Source: Conchocele bisecta
Taxonomy: Eukaryota; Mollusca; Bivalvia; Lucinida; Thyasiridae
Assembly: GCA_029237695.1 (NCBI GenBank)
Contig: CM055271.1
Location: 32,918,462 to 32,982,461, forward strand
DNA: 64,000 nucleotides
Direction: 5' to 3'
Shown one piece after another: positions 22,290 through 33,954 of this stretch (the first letter of the stretch is position 1; each line of letters begins with the position of its first letter). Position numbers and translations under genes: made by a program. The notes below the pieces were generated by a model that worked only from the letters and a program-made list of their open reading frames with translations, searched no databases and was not told where the DNA came from.

Positions 22290-22540
22290 CTATAGCAATC
22301 TCATTTACGTTTTCCCAATTACTCAATTACCACATAAATGTACCAGCGAACAAGGACCACGAGTGAACAAAGGCCAGATTTTTCTCTTCCAATGGGTGGC
22401 CTTTGTTCACAGGTTTGACTGTATAGGCACTTGTCCATTTAGGATATAAAACATGGACTGTTACAGAGAGGGTGTTGTTGTAGAGAGGTGGCCGACACGA
22501 CAATGCAATAAGTTATAGTGAAACCCATCTAAATTAAAGA
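22290..22540. repeat. Remnants of gactgtatag-ended MITE
   Basis: This stretch carries gaacaaaggcca / tggcctttgttcac as a hairpin and gttgtagagaggtggcc, related to the family near 48310-48880. It also forms the left outer arm of the composite element. Confidence 0.5.
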
Positions 22541-22619
22541 CAAGAGGGCCATGATGGCCCTAATTCGCTCACCTGACTCCATGAACACCAGACGAGAATG
22601 TGACATTGAGTTCATGTTT

Positions 22620-24800
22620 TAAAAAAATTGTGCTATTTTTAGATGGCGGTCATCTTGGATTAAGCGAGGACTCTCATTTTACCAAATCTGAAAATGCTTT
22701 ACCCAAGGATCTGAACTTCCTATGAAGTTTGGCCAGCATCGGCCATGTGGTTCCTGAGAAAAAGAGGTTCAAAATCTCGAATAAATTAACCTTTTGGTGG
22801 CCATCATGGATGACCTAATCATCCGATTCCGACAAATATTGCACCAGAGCAATCGCCTCATCTATACCTTCAATTTGATATATGACATGAGCATATTCTG
22901 TCCAAAAAAGATTTGATCCCAATTTGACCCCACGGGCCTCGCCCATTTTTTGACCCTGGTCACCATTTTCACAACTTTGAAAGAGCATTGAAAATCGATC
23001 ATTCCTACGAAGTTTAGTCAAAATCCGGCTAGCGGTTCATGAGAAGAAGATTTTTTAAGAATTTATGCTATTTTTAAACGGCGGCCATCTTGTATTAGCG
23101 ATGACCTCCATTTTAACAAATCTGAAAAGGCTTCACACATGGATCATAACTTTTAAGTTTGGCTACCATGGGCCAAGCAGTTCATGTGAAGAAGAATTTT
23201 GTAATCTCTAATAAAAGAACGACCTTTTGACATTTTGGCGGCCATCTTGGATAACATAACAATCCGATTTCGACAAAAAATGTACTAGAGTGATCGCCTC
23301 ATTGATACCTTCAATTTGATATATAACATGACCATATTCAGTCAAAAATAAAATTTGACCCCACGGGCCACGCCCACTTTTGACCCCGAGGTCACCATTT
23401 TAATAACTTTGAAAGAGCATTGTACATTGATCATTCCTACCAAGTTTCGTCGAAATCCGGCCAGCGGTTCATGAGAAGATTTTTTAAGAATTTATGCTAT
23501 TTTTAGACGGCGGCCATCTTGGATTATCGATGACCTCCATTTTAACAAATCTGAAAAGGCTTCACCCATGGACCATTACTTTTAAATTTGGCTACCATGG
23601 GCCAAGCGATTCATGTGAAGAAGAATTTTGAAATCTCTAATAAAAGAACGACCTTTTGACATTTCGACGGCCATCTTGGATGACATAACAATCCGATTTC
23701 GACAAAAAATGCACCAGAGTGATCGCCTCATTGATACCTTCAATTTGATATATAACATGACCATATTCGGTCAAAAGTAAAATTTGATCCCAATTTAACC
23801 CTACGGGCCACGCCCATTTTTGACCCCGGGATCACCATTTTAACAACATTGAAAGAGCATTGTACATTGATCATTCCTACCAAGTTTCGTCAAAATCCGG
23901 CTAGCGGTTCATGAGAAGATTTTTTAAGAATTTATGCTATTTTTAGATGGCGGCCATCTTGGATTAGCGATGACCTCCATTTTAACAAATCTGAAAAGGC
24001 TTCACCCATGGACCATAACTTTTAAGTTTGGCTACCATGGGCCAAGCGGTTCATGTGAAGAAGAATTTTGAAATCTCTAATAAAAGAACGACCTTTTGAC
24101 ACATTCGGCGGCCATCTTGGATGACATAACAATCCGATTTTGACAAAAAATGTACCAGAGTGATCGCCTCAATTTGACCCCAATCTGACCCCACGGGCCA
24201 CGCCCATTTTTGACCCCTGGGTCACCATTTTAACAACTTTCAAAGAGCATTGTACATCGATCATTCCTACCAAGTTTCGTCAAAATCCGGCTAGTGGTTC
24301 ATGAGAAGATTTTTTAAGAATTTATGCTATTTTTAGATGGCGGCCATCTTGGATTAGCGATGACCTCCATTTTAACAAATCTGAAAAGGCTTCACCCATG
24401 GACCATAACTTTTAAGTTTGGCTACCATGGGCCAAGCGATTCATGTGAAGACGAATTTTGAAATCTCTAATAAAAAAACGACCTTTTGACCTTTCGGCGG
24501 CCATCTTGGATGACATAACCATCCGATTTCGACAAAAAATGCACCAGGGTGATCGCCTCATTGATATCTTCAATTTGATATATGACATGACCATATTCGG
24601 TCAAAAATAAAATTTGACCCCATTTTGACACCACGGGCCACATCCATTTTTGACCCCGGGGTCACCATTTTAACAACTTTGAAAGAGCATTGTACATCGA
24701 TCATTCCTCCCAAGTTTTGTCGAAATCCGGTTAGCGGTTCTTGAGAAGAAGATTTTTGAACAATTTGTGCTATTTTTAGACGGCGGCCATCTTGGATTAC
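22620..24800 (+). repeat. 435-bp tandem array rich in gcggccatcttggat
   Basis: About five units of 390-444 bp. Each has two copies of a motif close to cggccatcttggat (near 22640, 23079, 23237, 23508, 23666, 23947, 24106, 24337, 24496, 24781). Other shared blocks are ttcatgagaagatttttt and taccatgggccaagcg. Open frames of 60-68 codons recur per unit and are not genes. Confidence 0.9.
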
Positions 24801-25839
24801 GTAATGACGTCATTTTAACAGTTTTGTAATCCCCCTACCTAAGGACCATGACCATGAAGTTTTGGGACTATAGGCCTAATGGTTACCGAGGAAAAGACGT
24901 TTGAAAATGTTCACGGACGAAGGCGGACGACGGACACATAGGCCATGGGCCAAATATGGAAACCCTCCCCCCCCTGTGGTACATAAGCAGACATATTTTT
25001 CTGATAACTATAATCAATTACGAGTGTAATGCAACTTGTCTGCGCTCTGTAACCCGCTGGATGAATGTATGGCACCATTTTGAAGTATACCACCCAGCAA
25101 CTTTTTGCCATATTAAAAAATCACACTTTTTGTAAAAATGTGACAAAATTATATTGTTAAACACGGAAACTGCTGTTGTTTTGCAGGTTTTGAGAGATGT
25201 TTATAGCAATACTTTGCATTTAAGTAGAATTTAGGACCGTCCGGTCCTTTTAAGCAAAATATTTTGCATATTTAATTTAATTACCCACCCACTCCATTTC
25301 AATGGTAACACATGTATTGCCAACACATCTCTTCCCATACGGTATATAAATTGTAACTATGGAAAATATACATGCATGAGCTCATAGAAACATGTGCAAA
25401 CTAAAGTACCTGTTTTTCTATGCCTTACCTGCACATGATACTAATTAACCACATCTGAATTTGAAACCGTTACCCCACCCACTAAATCTACAATGTACAT
25501 TTTACACATATTGAGTTTCATTAGCTGTCTCCACTTACATTTACTTTTGACTGGTACATATGAATAGTCAACTACTTCAACATGACACTGGCGTCATTGC
25601 ATACACAAACATATGTGAGTTGTCATGATGAAAGTGGGCATGGAGTGAAGTATGTATAGCAGCAAGTGTGAAGAAAAAAGGGAATTTCCCCACATTATCG
25701 GGCAAGAAATGATTCGATATTTACAACAAGATCAATGCTATATTGTTAAATAGAACATGTTAAATGTGAGCATCGATATAATGCACAACAACAGTTATAG
25801 ACATGCGTATACTGATTTGCGTATGCTTATACAACAAGG

Positions 25840-26210
25840 TAATTAATTTTCAATCAAGGTTTGAAGCATCGCACCTGTGGCGGGGACAATCCCCACAACA
25901 TCAGGTAAGAAACTATTCATTATTTGCATCATCACATCAAATATGGTTCATGAAATCATTAACATATACATAGCATTACATATATATAGACATACATACA
26001 TACATACAGTTACATAATGTGTCCAGGGCTTTCATTGTTCTTGATTTGTGCATGATTATATAAGGTAATTAATTTTGAATCAAAGTTTGAAGCATCGCGC
26101 CTATGGCGGTGACAATCCCCACAACATCAGGTACGAAACTATTAATTATTTGCATTGTCACATCAAATATGGTTCATGAAATCATTAACATATACATAGC
26201 ATCAGATACA

Positions 26211-26250
<40 letters not shown>

Positions 26251-26620
26251 CACACACATACATACAGTTACATAATGTGTCCAGGGCTTTCAGTGTTCTT
26301 GATTTGTGCATGATTATACAACAAGGTAATTAATTTTCACTCAGGATTGAAAGCCTCGATACCAGGTAAGACATATTTCGATATTTACAATAACAGATGA
26401 AATAAAATATGGTACACAATATCATTCATATCAGCATATTCATATCAGCATATATAGACATACGTACAGTTACATAATGTGTGTCCGGTGCATTCGTTGT
26501 TCTTGATTCACGTATGGTTGGTTACAACAAAGTAATTCATTTTCAATCAGGTTCGGAAGCATCGCACCTGTGGCGGAGTCAATACCCATGGCATCAGGTA
26601 CGAAACTCTTCGATATTTTC
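25840..26620 (+). repeat. Tandem exon-like cassettes (four copies)
   Basis: Repeats of about 205-260 bp each contain a short box flanked by splice-like signals: ttttcaatca(a)g before and CAG|gtaaga or gtacga after. Boxes are at 25859-25904, 26086-26130, 26345-26365 and 26551-26597. Box 4 reads FGSIAPVAESIPMAS in one frame. Between them lies (cgca)n at about 26207-26250. Confidence 0.7.
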
Positions 26621-26625
26621 TGACA

Positions 26626-28315
26626 TCAACAGCGCTCAGGTATTATCCTATCATGCTGTACAAATTGTAGATACATATCTAGTGAATCCGGCTTAAGAGA
26701 AGCAACCTGGTCATATGCTTCATCCGCATCGAACATGCTATCTAGTAAGCTGTCGGGCTCATGAGCATTTGTTTCATCAACATCCACCGTATCCACTTCT
26801 TCCTCTTCTTCTACCAGTAGTTCTATCATTTCAGTTGGCAGGTAATCCCCCTCTGTCCATTTGCACTCTAGTGTTCCGTTTATGACCTCCCAACCACGGC
26901 CATTTGGTGGCGGTATGCATGCATTCGATTGGTCAGTGCTGCACCAAATGAGGGTTTGGTGATTAGCTCTCATTATATACATTCTCAACGATGACCTGCA
27001 TGGTGGCAGAATGCTAAGATCAGCGCCATTGTAACTTGACAGCAGCTCTCCTGACTTGGGACTGAACTTTTGCAGGAATAGCTCCATGTGCAGTTTGTTT
27101 ATGTCTGTAATACTAGTACTAGTACTCCTGTACATCAGACACACAAAGTGTTCAAGGTCTTCGAAGAGTTGTGGTTCTACAGAAGGGGACAAACCCAACT
27201 GCATGAATGTATCAGTGAATTCTGGGTGCTTCTGAAGTAGTTTTAGCGGTGTCACCTTTCCACGACGAACGAAAGCACTCGTGCTGTCGCAGCCGATGAA
27301 TGCATGAAGTGCTGGCAATGCCAAACACAGCTGCGTACCAACCTCAGCAATGATACCGTGTATGTCAAGCAGTCGTCGTTTGTTGCCGACACCGGTGTCA
27401 AACAGCACACGCTGTTTCACCTGCTGTGTAAACCTGAGTAACAGTACAAACACGTCGGTATCTGGAGATCTGACAACAATTGTATTGTTCTCCGATAAAT
27501 GCGATGCATGGTGCAAACAATGCAATACCAGTCGTGTGTCTGCTTCCTCTTGTGACGAATTCAGTTCTTCTATTTCGTCAGTGTGTGTTGATATGCCATA
27601 CATACTAGTAATTTGACGCATTTGGTTTCACACACAAACACAATTGTTCTTCCCTTCACCTTGTGTGTGTATTTATCTTGCATCCATATTGTGTCTTGTT
27701 GACATCGTTCGAGAGGAACTGCTTCCAGTCACGTGGAACATTTGTCAGCGGTCCCTTGATCAAGTAGGTATTTGTGGTACCTCTTCGTTGTCGTTCATTG
27801 GTTTTAATTGACAGAGGATGGTACGTGTTTGTTACAAAATCCACGTGTTCTGCTTTCGGCATTTGGTGATATAGACTCTCCACCAGATCTGCAAATGTGT
27901 TGGGCAAAGCAGTTTGCATATGTAGAATTGCGTTTCCGTCAATGATGTAGCTCACCTGTTCTAGCGGAGGCCTGTAAACCATATGCGTCTGCCCTTCCAG
28001 TTGGTGCATCAATTTCGCTTTGTCAGTCCTTGCCGGTGAACGAGCTGTCCAAATACATTCCGTTCTGCTACTAGTTCCTTTGACATTCGCTGTGGACTCG
28101 TAAGTGTCACCGATTTTGCAAGCGTTGCAAATGTTTTGAGTTTTTGTTGCTTTATTGGAGCATGGAAGCTGGCAGATCTTTCTACAAACAGACTTCAGTC
28201 TGCACCTGGCAGCTAATTTGTGACGTTGACTGACAAAATGTACCGAAATACATTTGAGACCAGCGTAACGCCAGATGTGACAGTATGATAATGGCACATG
28301 CTGTTCGCTATTCAA
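26626..28315 (-). pseudogene. Broken transposon-borne PIN/FEN1-like nuclease gene
   Basis: Two long open frames on the minus strand (28315-27656 and 27621-26626) form one gene interrupted by two frame changes near 27620-27690. Motifs in order are a Cys-rich N-terminal part, YIIDGNAILH, EEADTRLVLH, SPDTDVFVLLL and HAFIGCDSTSAF. They are spaced as the acidic clusters of a PIN/FEN1-like nuclease fold. Then come a GWEVINGTLECKW segment and an acidic tail. Proteins with EEADTR...DTDV...GCDTTSAF are common, mostly unnamed, in aquatic invertebrates. The bridging frame around 27625-27680 (IVFVCETKCVKLLV) shows that the break is decay, not two genes. It lies in QTRT1 intron 5 inside a composite mobile element. 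The nuclease assignment is by motif reading and has not been tested. Confidence 0.7.
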
Positions 28316-28424
28316 TCTATTTATTATGAAGTGTCATTTCTATGAATATCTTAGATCCAGAACAGACTGCATTTCAATACATGTGTAAGTCAAGACATTC
28401 CATAGGTCGCATATGTCGTAAGAT

Positions 28425-29110
28425 TAGGCCATGGGCCAAATATGGAAAACTTACCCCTGCGTAAAACACACATTATATTACGCAATTGTCATGTATATTG
28501 ATATCCATCACATGGCATTAATTTGCGGTGTAAAAAGTGGTTCAAATGCCACTTATCATCAGTTAACATGGAAAATTGTTAACATAGACAATTGTTTAAA
28601 AAACGCCATTTTTGGTGGCCATTTTGAAAATTTCCACCATTTATATCATGCTGTTAAGTCAATATGTATTACATAATTGATATGCATATTGATATGCATT
28701 ACAAGGTATAAGTTACAATGTTTATAGCGGTTCCAATAACACTTAAAAGCAGTTACAGTGCAAACTTTTCGCAAAAACACACTTTTTAGCGGCCATTTTC
28801 AAAATGGCGGCCATTTGGTAAAAAAAATTGATTTTGAATGTATCACACACTGTTTTATATTCAATTAGGGAGTAGATAAGAACGATTTAGAAAATTTAAA
28901 TCGGTCATAATACCGGTTAACAGGCGATAAAGCTAGTCCTGTAAACCAAAACAATTGTTTTTGACGGCCATCTTGGAAAATGGCCGCCATTTGTTCATCC
29001 AGCGGCTTTTTAATGGCAGACCTTCTGGAATGACAGACAATTGACTACTGAATTTGAAAATCATAGTGGCATTATGTACCACAGGGGGGGGGGGGGTGGA
29101 GGGGGGTTAT
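28425..29110. repeat. Inner MITE-like unit, tgggcca ends
   Basis: It begins ggccatgggccaaatatgga, the same as at 24941, and ends with inverted tggtggccca after a G-run. It contains further gcggccat/atggccgcc motifs near 28790-28990. It is probably a second terminal copy of the element carrying the nuclease gene. Confidence 0.45.
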
Positions 29111-29388
29111 TGGTGGCCCAAAGACTAACATTGTGGTAACAATAACTCACATGAGCTTCGCTCAGGTGAGCTAAAAAGACAAAAGGGTTCAGTTTAGAGA
29201 GTTCTGCTGTATTGACCCTATTGTCTTTAATTTAGATGGGTTTCACTATAGCTTATTGCATGGTTGCGTCTGTTCCTAGTTCATCATGGATCTGTTCATG
29301 GAATGCTTAATTACAGTGAAAACTCTCTAAATCGGACACCTTGGGAGGTCCCCAGGGTGTTCAGTGTAGAGAGGTTCGACTGTATTAC

Positions 29389-29504
29389 CTTCGGCACATT
29401 TCTTCCTCAACACAGGATCGAGCCCGCCCTGGACAATGGGGAAAATGTTCTGGTCGTGGGGACGCTGGTGGGCGGCCAGGCACCGGTCCAACCAGCGGAT
29501 TGTT
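29389..29504 (-). CDS. QTRT1: QTRT1 exon 5
   Basis: This 116-bp exon has acceptor attacag and donor gtaata. It encodes (R)[19 protein letters not shown] + [19 protein letters not shown]. The WLDRC.AAHQRP segment and the pocket Gln in QGG are strongly diagnostic of QTRT1. Confidence 0.95.
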
Positions 29505-29574
29505 CTGTAATTTACAAATGGAACATGCTTTGTATTGGACTGATAAATCTTGAAACAAGTGAAAGTGAATGGGT

Positions 29575-30165
29575 TTAACCCTTTCACCCCTAAGTAACTG
29601 GAATGGATTTCTATATGTTAATTCCCGGATGTACCCACTCGTCACAAAATGATCTTCAGACTAGTCCATTTATGAAAAGGGGGTGTTTTTGCTCGTCACA
29701 AGTCGGCTCATCTGGATCTACACTATTTGCCAAAACCACTATACAGGCCTGTGGTGTTGAAAGGGTTAACGTCCCAGAAACAGTTAAGTTGATATAGAGA
29801 CGGGACCACAGTTTAAAGTCTCGTCCGACAGACCAGTGAGATAAAAATACATGTACTATGTAATTATTTTTCACACCTAGGGTGAGGATTGAGCTCACAA
29901 TCTCTGGTATTGAAGTCCATTGTCATATTCCCCAGGCCACAACTCATCCCTAATACATATTGAATGATAACAATTTCTAAGACAAGTTTATCAAACAAGG
30001 TTAGCCGTCTCATCAGGATCTGCACTGTTTGCAAGTAATTTTTGTATTTTTTAGAACAAAAATAAATAAAACTAGTCTATAAATCATTTTGTGACGATTG
30101 GATTGGTCGGAAAATTAGTATATCACAGTCAATTCCAGTTACTTACATGAGAAAGGGGTAAAGAT
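29575..30165. repeat. Family E pieces flanking a SINE
   Basis: 29575-29768 and 30004-30160 are family-E segments (ctttcacccctaagtaactg; ccgtctcatcaggatctgca). The space between is taken by a SINE. This lies in the QTRT1 intron between exons 4 and 5. Confidence 0.75.
29766..29952 (-). mobile_element. tRNA-derived SINE, minus strand
   Basis: Read on the minus strand it has a B-box-like gagctcaatcctcac, a region with ggacgagactttaaactg, and the tail caacttaactgtttctggga + cgtta. Similar copies are at 45588-45998 and 56815-56962. Confidence 0.65.
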
Positions 30166-30235
30166 CTACTATAGTTTGCTTATTGAAAATTGAAAATTCT
30201 ACGCCAGTATCTACTACAGATGGGCCTCTACCTAC

Positions 30236-30314
30236 CTGTACATGGCCTCTTCGACACGGGGACCCGTCGTGGAACTGTGCACAACATCATCCAGCTGCAT
30301 CATGATGTCAGCTC
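30236..30314 (-). CDS. QTRT1: QTRT1 exon 4
   Basis: This 79-bp exon has acceptor gtcacag and donor gtaggt. It encodes (G)[20 protein letters not shown] + EEAMYR. MQLDDV carries an Asp of the base-recognition pocket. Its frame joins both neighbours exactly. Confidence 0.95.
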
Positions 30315-30384
30315 CTGTGACAAAACTCAACTTAATCCGAGACATGTTCTGGCAAAATAAATATTCATTCACCATTAATTTGTG

Positions 30385-30895
30385 CCTACTGAGTGGGCAT
30401 GTACCTTTAAAGGTGCATGCCCACTCAGTAGGCACAAACTGTTCTTTATATCAGAGACATCATCTGAGACATTTTCTCGCAAAATAAACATTCATTCACC
30501 ATCACCCCACGTATTGATTGGCATTATTAAACATTTTATATCAGAAGTAAATTTCCACACTGATATCAGGGGCGATGACGGTGTTTCCTTAAAACGGACA
30601 TTACTATTTATTGTCTGTATTTATTTTTTGATGTGCAATGGTCATACTTTTTCTCAGATGACGCATTTAATTAATATAAATAGTTAAAAAATATCATGCC
30701 TCATTTGCATATGAAAATATCCTGATACCATCGTGCGTTACTATCAGTAAAATAAATATTACTAAATAATTATATCTGTACATTTGGCACATTTTTAGAA
30801 CTGTTGGAATAGTGACACAATTATACACTTATTTAAATTTAATTGCCATAAAGAACATTTTTAGCCTACTGAGTGGGCATGTACCTTTAACACAA
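30385..30895. mobile_element. MITE family L, QTRT1 intron copy
   Basis: It starts with a perfect palindrome (gggcatgtacctttaaaggt + gcatgccc) and ends gagtgggcatgtaccttt. The interior (tcatgcctcatttgcatatg) matches 40577-40993 but not the captured-exon copy at 12777. Confidence 0.8.
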
Positions 30896-31032
30896 ATGGC
30901 TACACTATATTTGTGTCGCATGGGTCGGTGAACACATAGATGATGACAAACATGTGCAGTTTTACATCATTGTTACTGATGGTTGCAGAGATAATTATAA
31001 GTAACTTAAAAATACTTCAACACACTGTTCTC

Positions 31033-31429
31033 GGGGCCGTTTCACTAAACTTAGAACATGTACGACTAAAATGTTTGTAAGTGCAAAATTATGATAGTCT
31101 GTAAATTTCACATTAACACAGTTTTCTTGTAAATGATTATTGGATTTACATTTATGGAGCATATGCTGCAATATGCAGCCTGTGCTCAATAAATGTAAAT
31201 CCATCAATTGAAATTTCCAGACGAAACGTTCGTAAGTGCAAAATTATGACAGTCTGTAAATTTCACATTAACACAGTTTTCCTGTAAATGATTATTGGAT
31301 TTACATTTATTGAGCATAGGCAGCCTATGCTCAATAAATGTAAATCCATCAATTCAAATTTCCATACGATTTTGCAAATTTGCACTTACGAACATTTTAG
31401 TCGTACAAAGTTTAGTGAAACGGCCCCCG
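31033..31429. mobile_element. Family G, double copy
   Basis: Two family-G palindromes overlap head to tail, with the tgagcataggcagcctatgc centre present twice. The outer ends are ggggccgtttcactaaact and tagtgaaacggccccc. Confidence 0.85.
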
Positions 31430-31900
31430 GATGGATACATGCGAATGTCCATACAAAGACATATGGTTTTCATGGTCAAAAGGATGCACAACTTTCAACA
31501 GGCAGGCTCGACATAAATGCATCATTCTTCCTCTCTTTTGATTTAGGAGTACAATTTTATATAGTTTTGCTTGAAAATAGTAGAAATTCCTTAAAAAGCC
31601 TCAGAAAACAGTGTTTGCTTTTTGCAGCTCAAATTAGTGAATTTTTAAATTTGTTTTATTACCAAAAGTAAAATATGCATTGAATTTGAAATCGGGGGTA
31701 TAATATTCTTCAGAAACAAAACTTATCTGAATCTCTGACTAACATTTCTCTGTGTCCGGTTTAGAGAGGTTTGACTGTATTTATATGTGTCTGTGACTGG
31801 AGAAATGGGGCTTATGGGTTTTGCGGCCAGTGTAGATCCAGATCAGCCTGCGCATCCGCGCAGTCTGATCAGGATCTGCACTGTTCGCCATTCTGTACAT
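31430..31900. repeat. Family D and palindromic V fragments by QTRT1 exon 3
   Basis: 31560-31740 is a family-D piece (gtttgctttttgcagctcaa). 31790-31895 is family V, a hairpin of agatccagatcagcctgcgc and gcgcagtctgatcaggatct. It ends about 24 bp from the exon 3 donor. Other V copies are near 44460-44550, 54500-54700, 56630-56790 and 59060-59200. Confidence 0.7.
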
Positions 31901-31917
31901 GCACATGGAAATGATAC

Positions 31918-32056
31918 CTATTGCGTTTTGGATCTCAGTGGACTTCTCTGGTGTGAGCATCATTTCGGACCCGTCATGCGGAGACTCAAACTTTACACCT
32001 TGCTCCGTGATTTCAGCCAACTTGAGCAGCGACACCATCTGGAATCCTCCACTGTC
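31918..32056 (-). CDS. QTRT1: QTRT1 exon 3 (DSGGFQ active-site exon)
   Basis: This 139-bp exon has acceptor gtgcag and donor gtatca, and ends in phase 1. It begins with [20 protein letters not shown] and continues [20 protein letters not shown] + EIQNAIG. The first Asp aligns with the substrate-contacting Asp of bacterial TGT. A palindromic repeat with a BglII-like gatct core lies just beyond the donor. Confidence 0.95.
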
Positions 32057-32525
32057 CTGCACGGGATCCAGGTGTAACAATATTTATTGCATAAAATGGG
32101 CATTAACAGTGTAATAACATGATTTATTGCATACAATGGGTGCTCGCAGTGTATTAACACAGTGTAATAAAGATCATAATACACTAGTGTAATAAATATG
32201 CAAATTAGCTTGGTTACAGAAAACAGGTTTCCATGTATGATGATGTGCTTATGCAATAAATAGAATTTAACATGTGTGATGATTTAATATGGTATTTATT
32301 AAACTTGCTGACTAATTTTATAAGAAACTTGGCATAGCCTCGTTCCTTATGAAATCAGTTTAAACTTGTTTAATAAATATCATTAAATAATCACTTGTGT
32401 AAGATCTTCTATGTATACATGTATAAAGTTAATTACCCATAACACACTAGTGTAAGAAATATACTACATAATTCATGTTCGCTGATCAGTACAAACACAA
32501 TCTCAGTGTTTCAGATAAGGAATTA
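32057..32525. other. AT-rich intron, weak direct repeats
   Basis: cagtgtaataa(cat) recurs several times between 32105 and 32200. No gene signal is seen. Confidence 0.5.
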
Positions 32526-33088
32526 TAGTCTGTTTCACGAAAGCTGCCCAAATTTTACGGCCATATAAACAATTCAAAAACAATATTTTTTTCGATAGTA
32601 TTAAATTAAAGGAAAATTTAAGAATGAGCCTTCTTTTTATTTCGTGAAATTCGGTCAAATATTGGTTTTATTACGAAAAATTTATTTCTCTACGGGAATT
32701 TAACATGGGGGAAAAAGTGGTAAAGGAGTGTGGGAGGAGTCAAAAAAACGAAAAAATTTGGAAATTAACTCCGAAACCTGGCTAGATACCTTGGAAATGA
32801 TCTAACTAAGAAAACAAAAGTTGAATTTTAAAAATCGGTCCAGTATTTCTGAAATTCTAAAAAAAATTCCCCATGTTAAATCCCCATACTCCGTGAAGAT
32901 GTCTATGGGGATTTAACATGGGGAAATTTTGTTTTCGCAATAAAATCAATATTTGACCAAATTTCACGAAATAAAAAGAAGGCTCATTCTTAAATTTTCC
33001 TTTAATTTAATATTATCGAAAAAAATATGGTTTTTGAATTGTTTATATGGCATAAAATTTGGGCAGCTTTCGTGAAACAGACTATAGT
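32526..33088. mobile_element. Foldback family H, copy 1
   Basis: Long inverted arms (tctgtttcacgaaagctgcc ... and its complement at the right end) enclose catggggaaaaagtggtaaa. Other copies are at 43896-44431 and, split, 38022-38270 plus 39410-39560. Confidence 0.88.
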
Positions 33089-33261
33089 AATTGAGTATTG
33101 TTGCTCCTTATTGTATAATTCGCTGACTTTTCTGCGATAGTGACTGGAACGATTTGGGTTATGATGGCTAGGTTATGAATTAGGTTTAATGTCCATTTAA
33201 CAAAGAACATATAAACTATATACATGCTTGGAAGAAATTGCTAATTTCAAATCCTGGATCA

Positions 33262-33497
33262 GGGGCCAGTTTCACTAAACTTCGTACGACTAAAATGTTT
33301 GTAAGTGCAAAATTATGATAGTCTGTAAATTCCACATTAACAATGTTTTCTTGTAAACAATTATTCGATTTAGATTTATTGAGCATAGGCTGCATGCAGC
33401 CTATGCTCAATAAATCTAAATCCATCAAGTTTCCAGACGATCCTGAATTTGCACTTATGAACATTTTGATCGTACAAAGTTTAGTGAAACGGGCCCC
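33262..33497. mobile_element. Family G element
   Basis: A near-perfect palindrome with centre gagcataggctgcatgcagc. Confidence 0.88.
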
Positions 33498-33560
33498 AGA
33501 CACTTTCATAACCTGAACTGTCAGTTTGCCTTTTTAGCTGAAAACCCAAGAAATACTTGC

Positions 33561-33629
33561 AGTTAGTAAACATCTGCTCCAATTCATGAACTTATGAAGG
33601 CCGCCTGCTTTCTCCAGCAATTTCTCTCC
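33561..33629 (-). CDS. QTRT1: QTRT1 exon 2 with GC donor
   Basis: This 69-bp exon is in phase 0 at both ends and encodes GEKLLEKAGGLHKFMNWSRC + LLT, fitting between ...LGNRP and DSGGFQ. The acceptor is attatag. The donor reads ACT|gcaagt, a GC-AG intron, because no GT donor preserves the frame. An element of family D begins only 19 bp upstream of the acceptor. Confidence 0.88.
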
Positions 33630-33647
33630 CTATAATAGAAGGTCACA

Positions 33648-33954
33648 CAGAGCTCCAGATAAGATGTGTATTTACGTATTTACGCACTTCTTTTAGCAGA
33701 ATACCCATTGATTATCAAAGGTGGGAGTAAAAAATACTCACAGAAATGTTAAAATACTGTAATAAAGTTGAAAATGTACATAGTTGAGCTGCTTTATGCA
33801 GATGAAATAAGTGAATTTTAAATTTTGTTTTAAATTTGTTCCCTATTTAATAAGGAAGAAAATCAATAATACATTTGTAAAAGTAAAATACGCATTGAAT
33901 TTTAAATCAGGATGTAAAAAACACTCTTTAGATACAAAGCTTATCTCGAGCTCT
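33648..33954. mobile_element. MITE family D beside QTRT1 exon 2
   Basis: The ends are cagagctccagataagatg / agcttatctcgagctctg. It begins 19 bp upstream of the exon 2 acceptor (minus strand). Confidence 0.85.

Larger units (their letters stand above)
22541..29190. mobile_element. Composite element in QTRT1 intron 5
   Basis: The left end is gagggccatgatggccct followed by cgctcacctga, and the right end holds tcgctcaggtgagc, so gctcacctga is inverted at the two ends. Outside, 40-bp arms (22502-22541 and 29222-29261) are inverted with one mismatch. Inside are a 435-bp tandem array, an inner unit with inverted ends (24968-24986 / 29072-29090, ccccccctgtggtacataa), exon-like cassettes and the nuclease pseudogene. 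Boundaries are approximate and more than one insertion is likely. Confidence 0.6.

Noticed and set aside
22815..24594. Minus-strand frames of 60-68 codons (e.g. RRSLWCIFCRNR)
   Set aside because: The same frame appears once per 435-bp unit. It is periodic repeat sequence with no conserved family.
29264..29645. Overlapping frames on both strands
   Set aside because: They are shadows of QTRT1 exon 5, extended through its splice sites into repeats.
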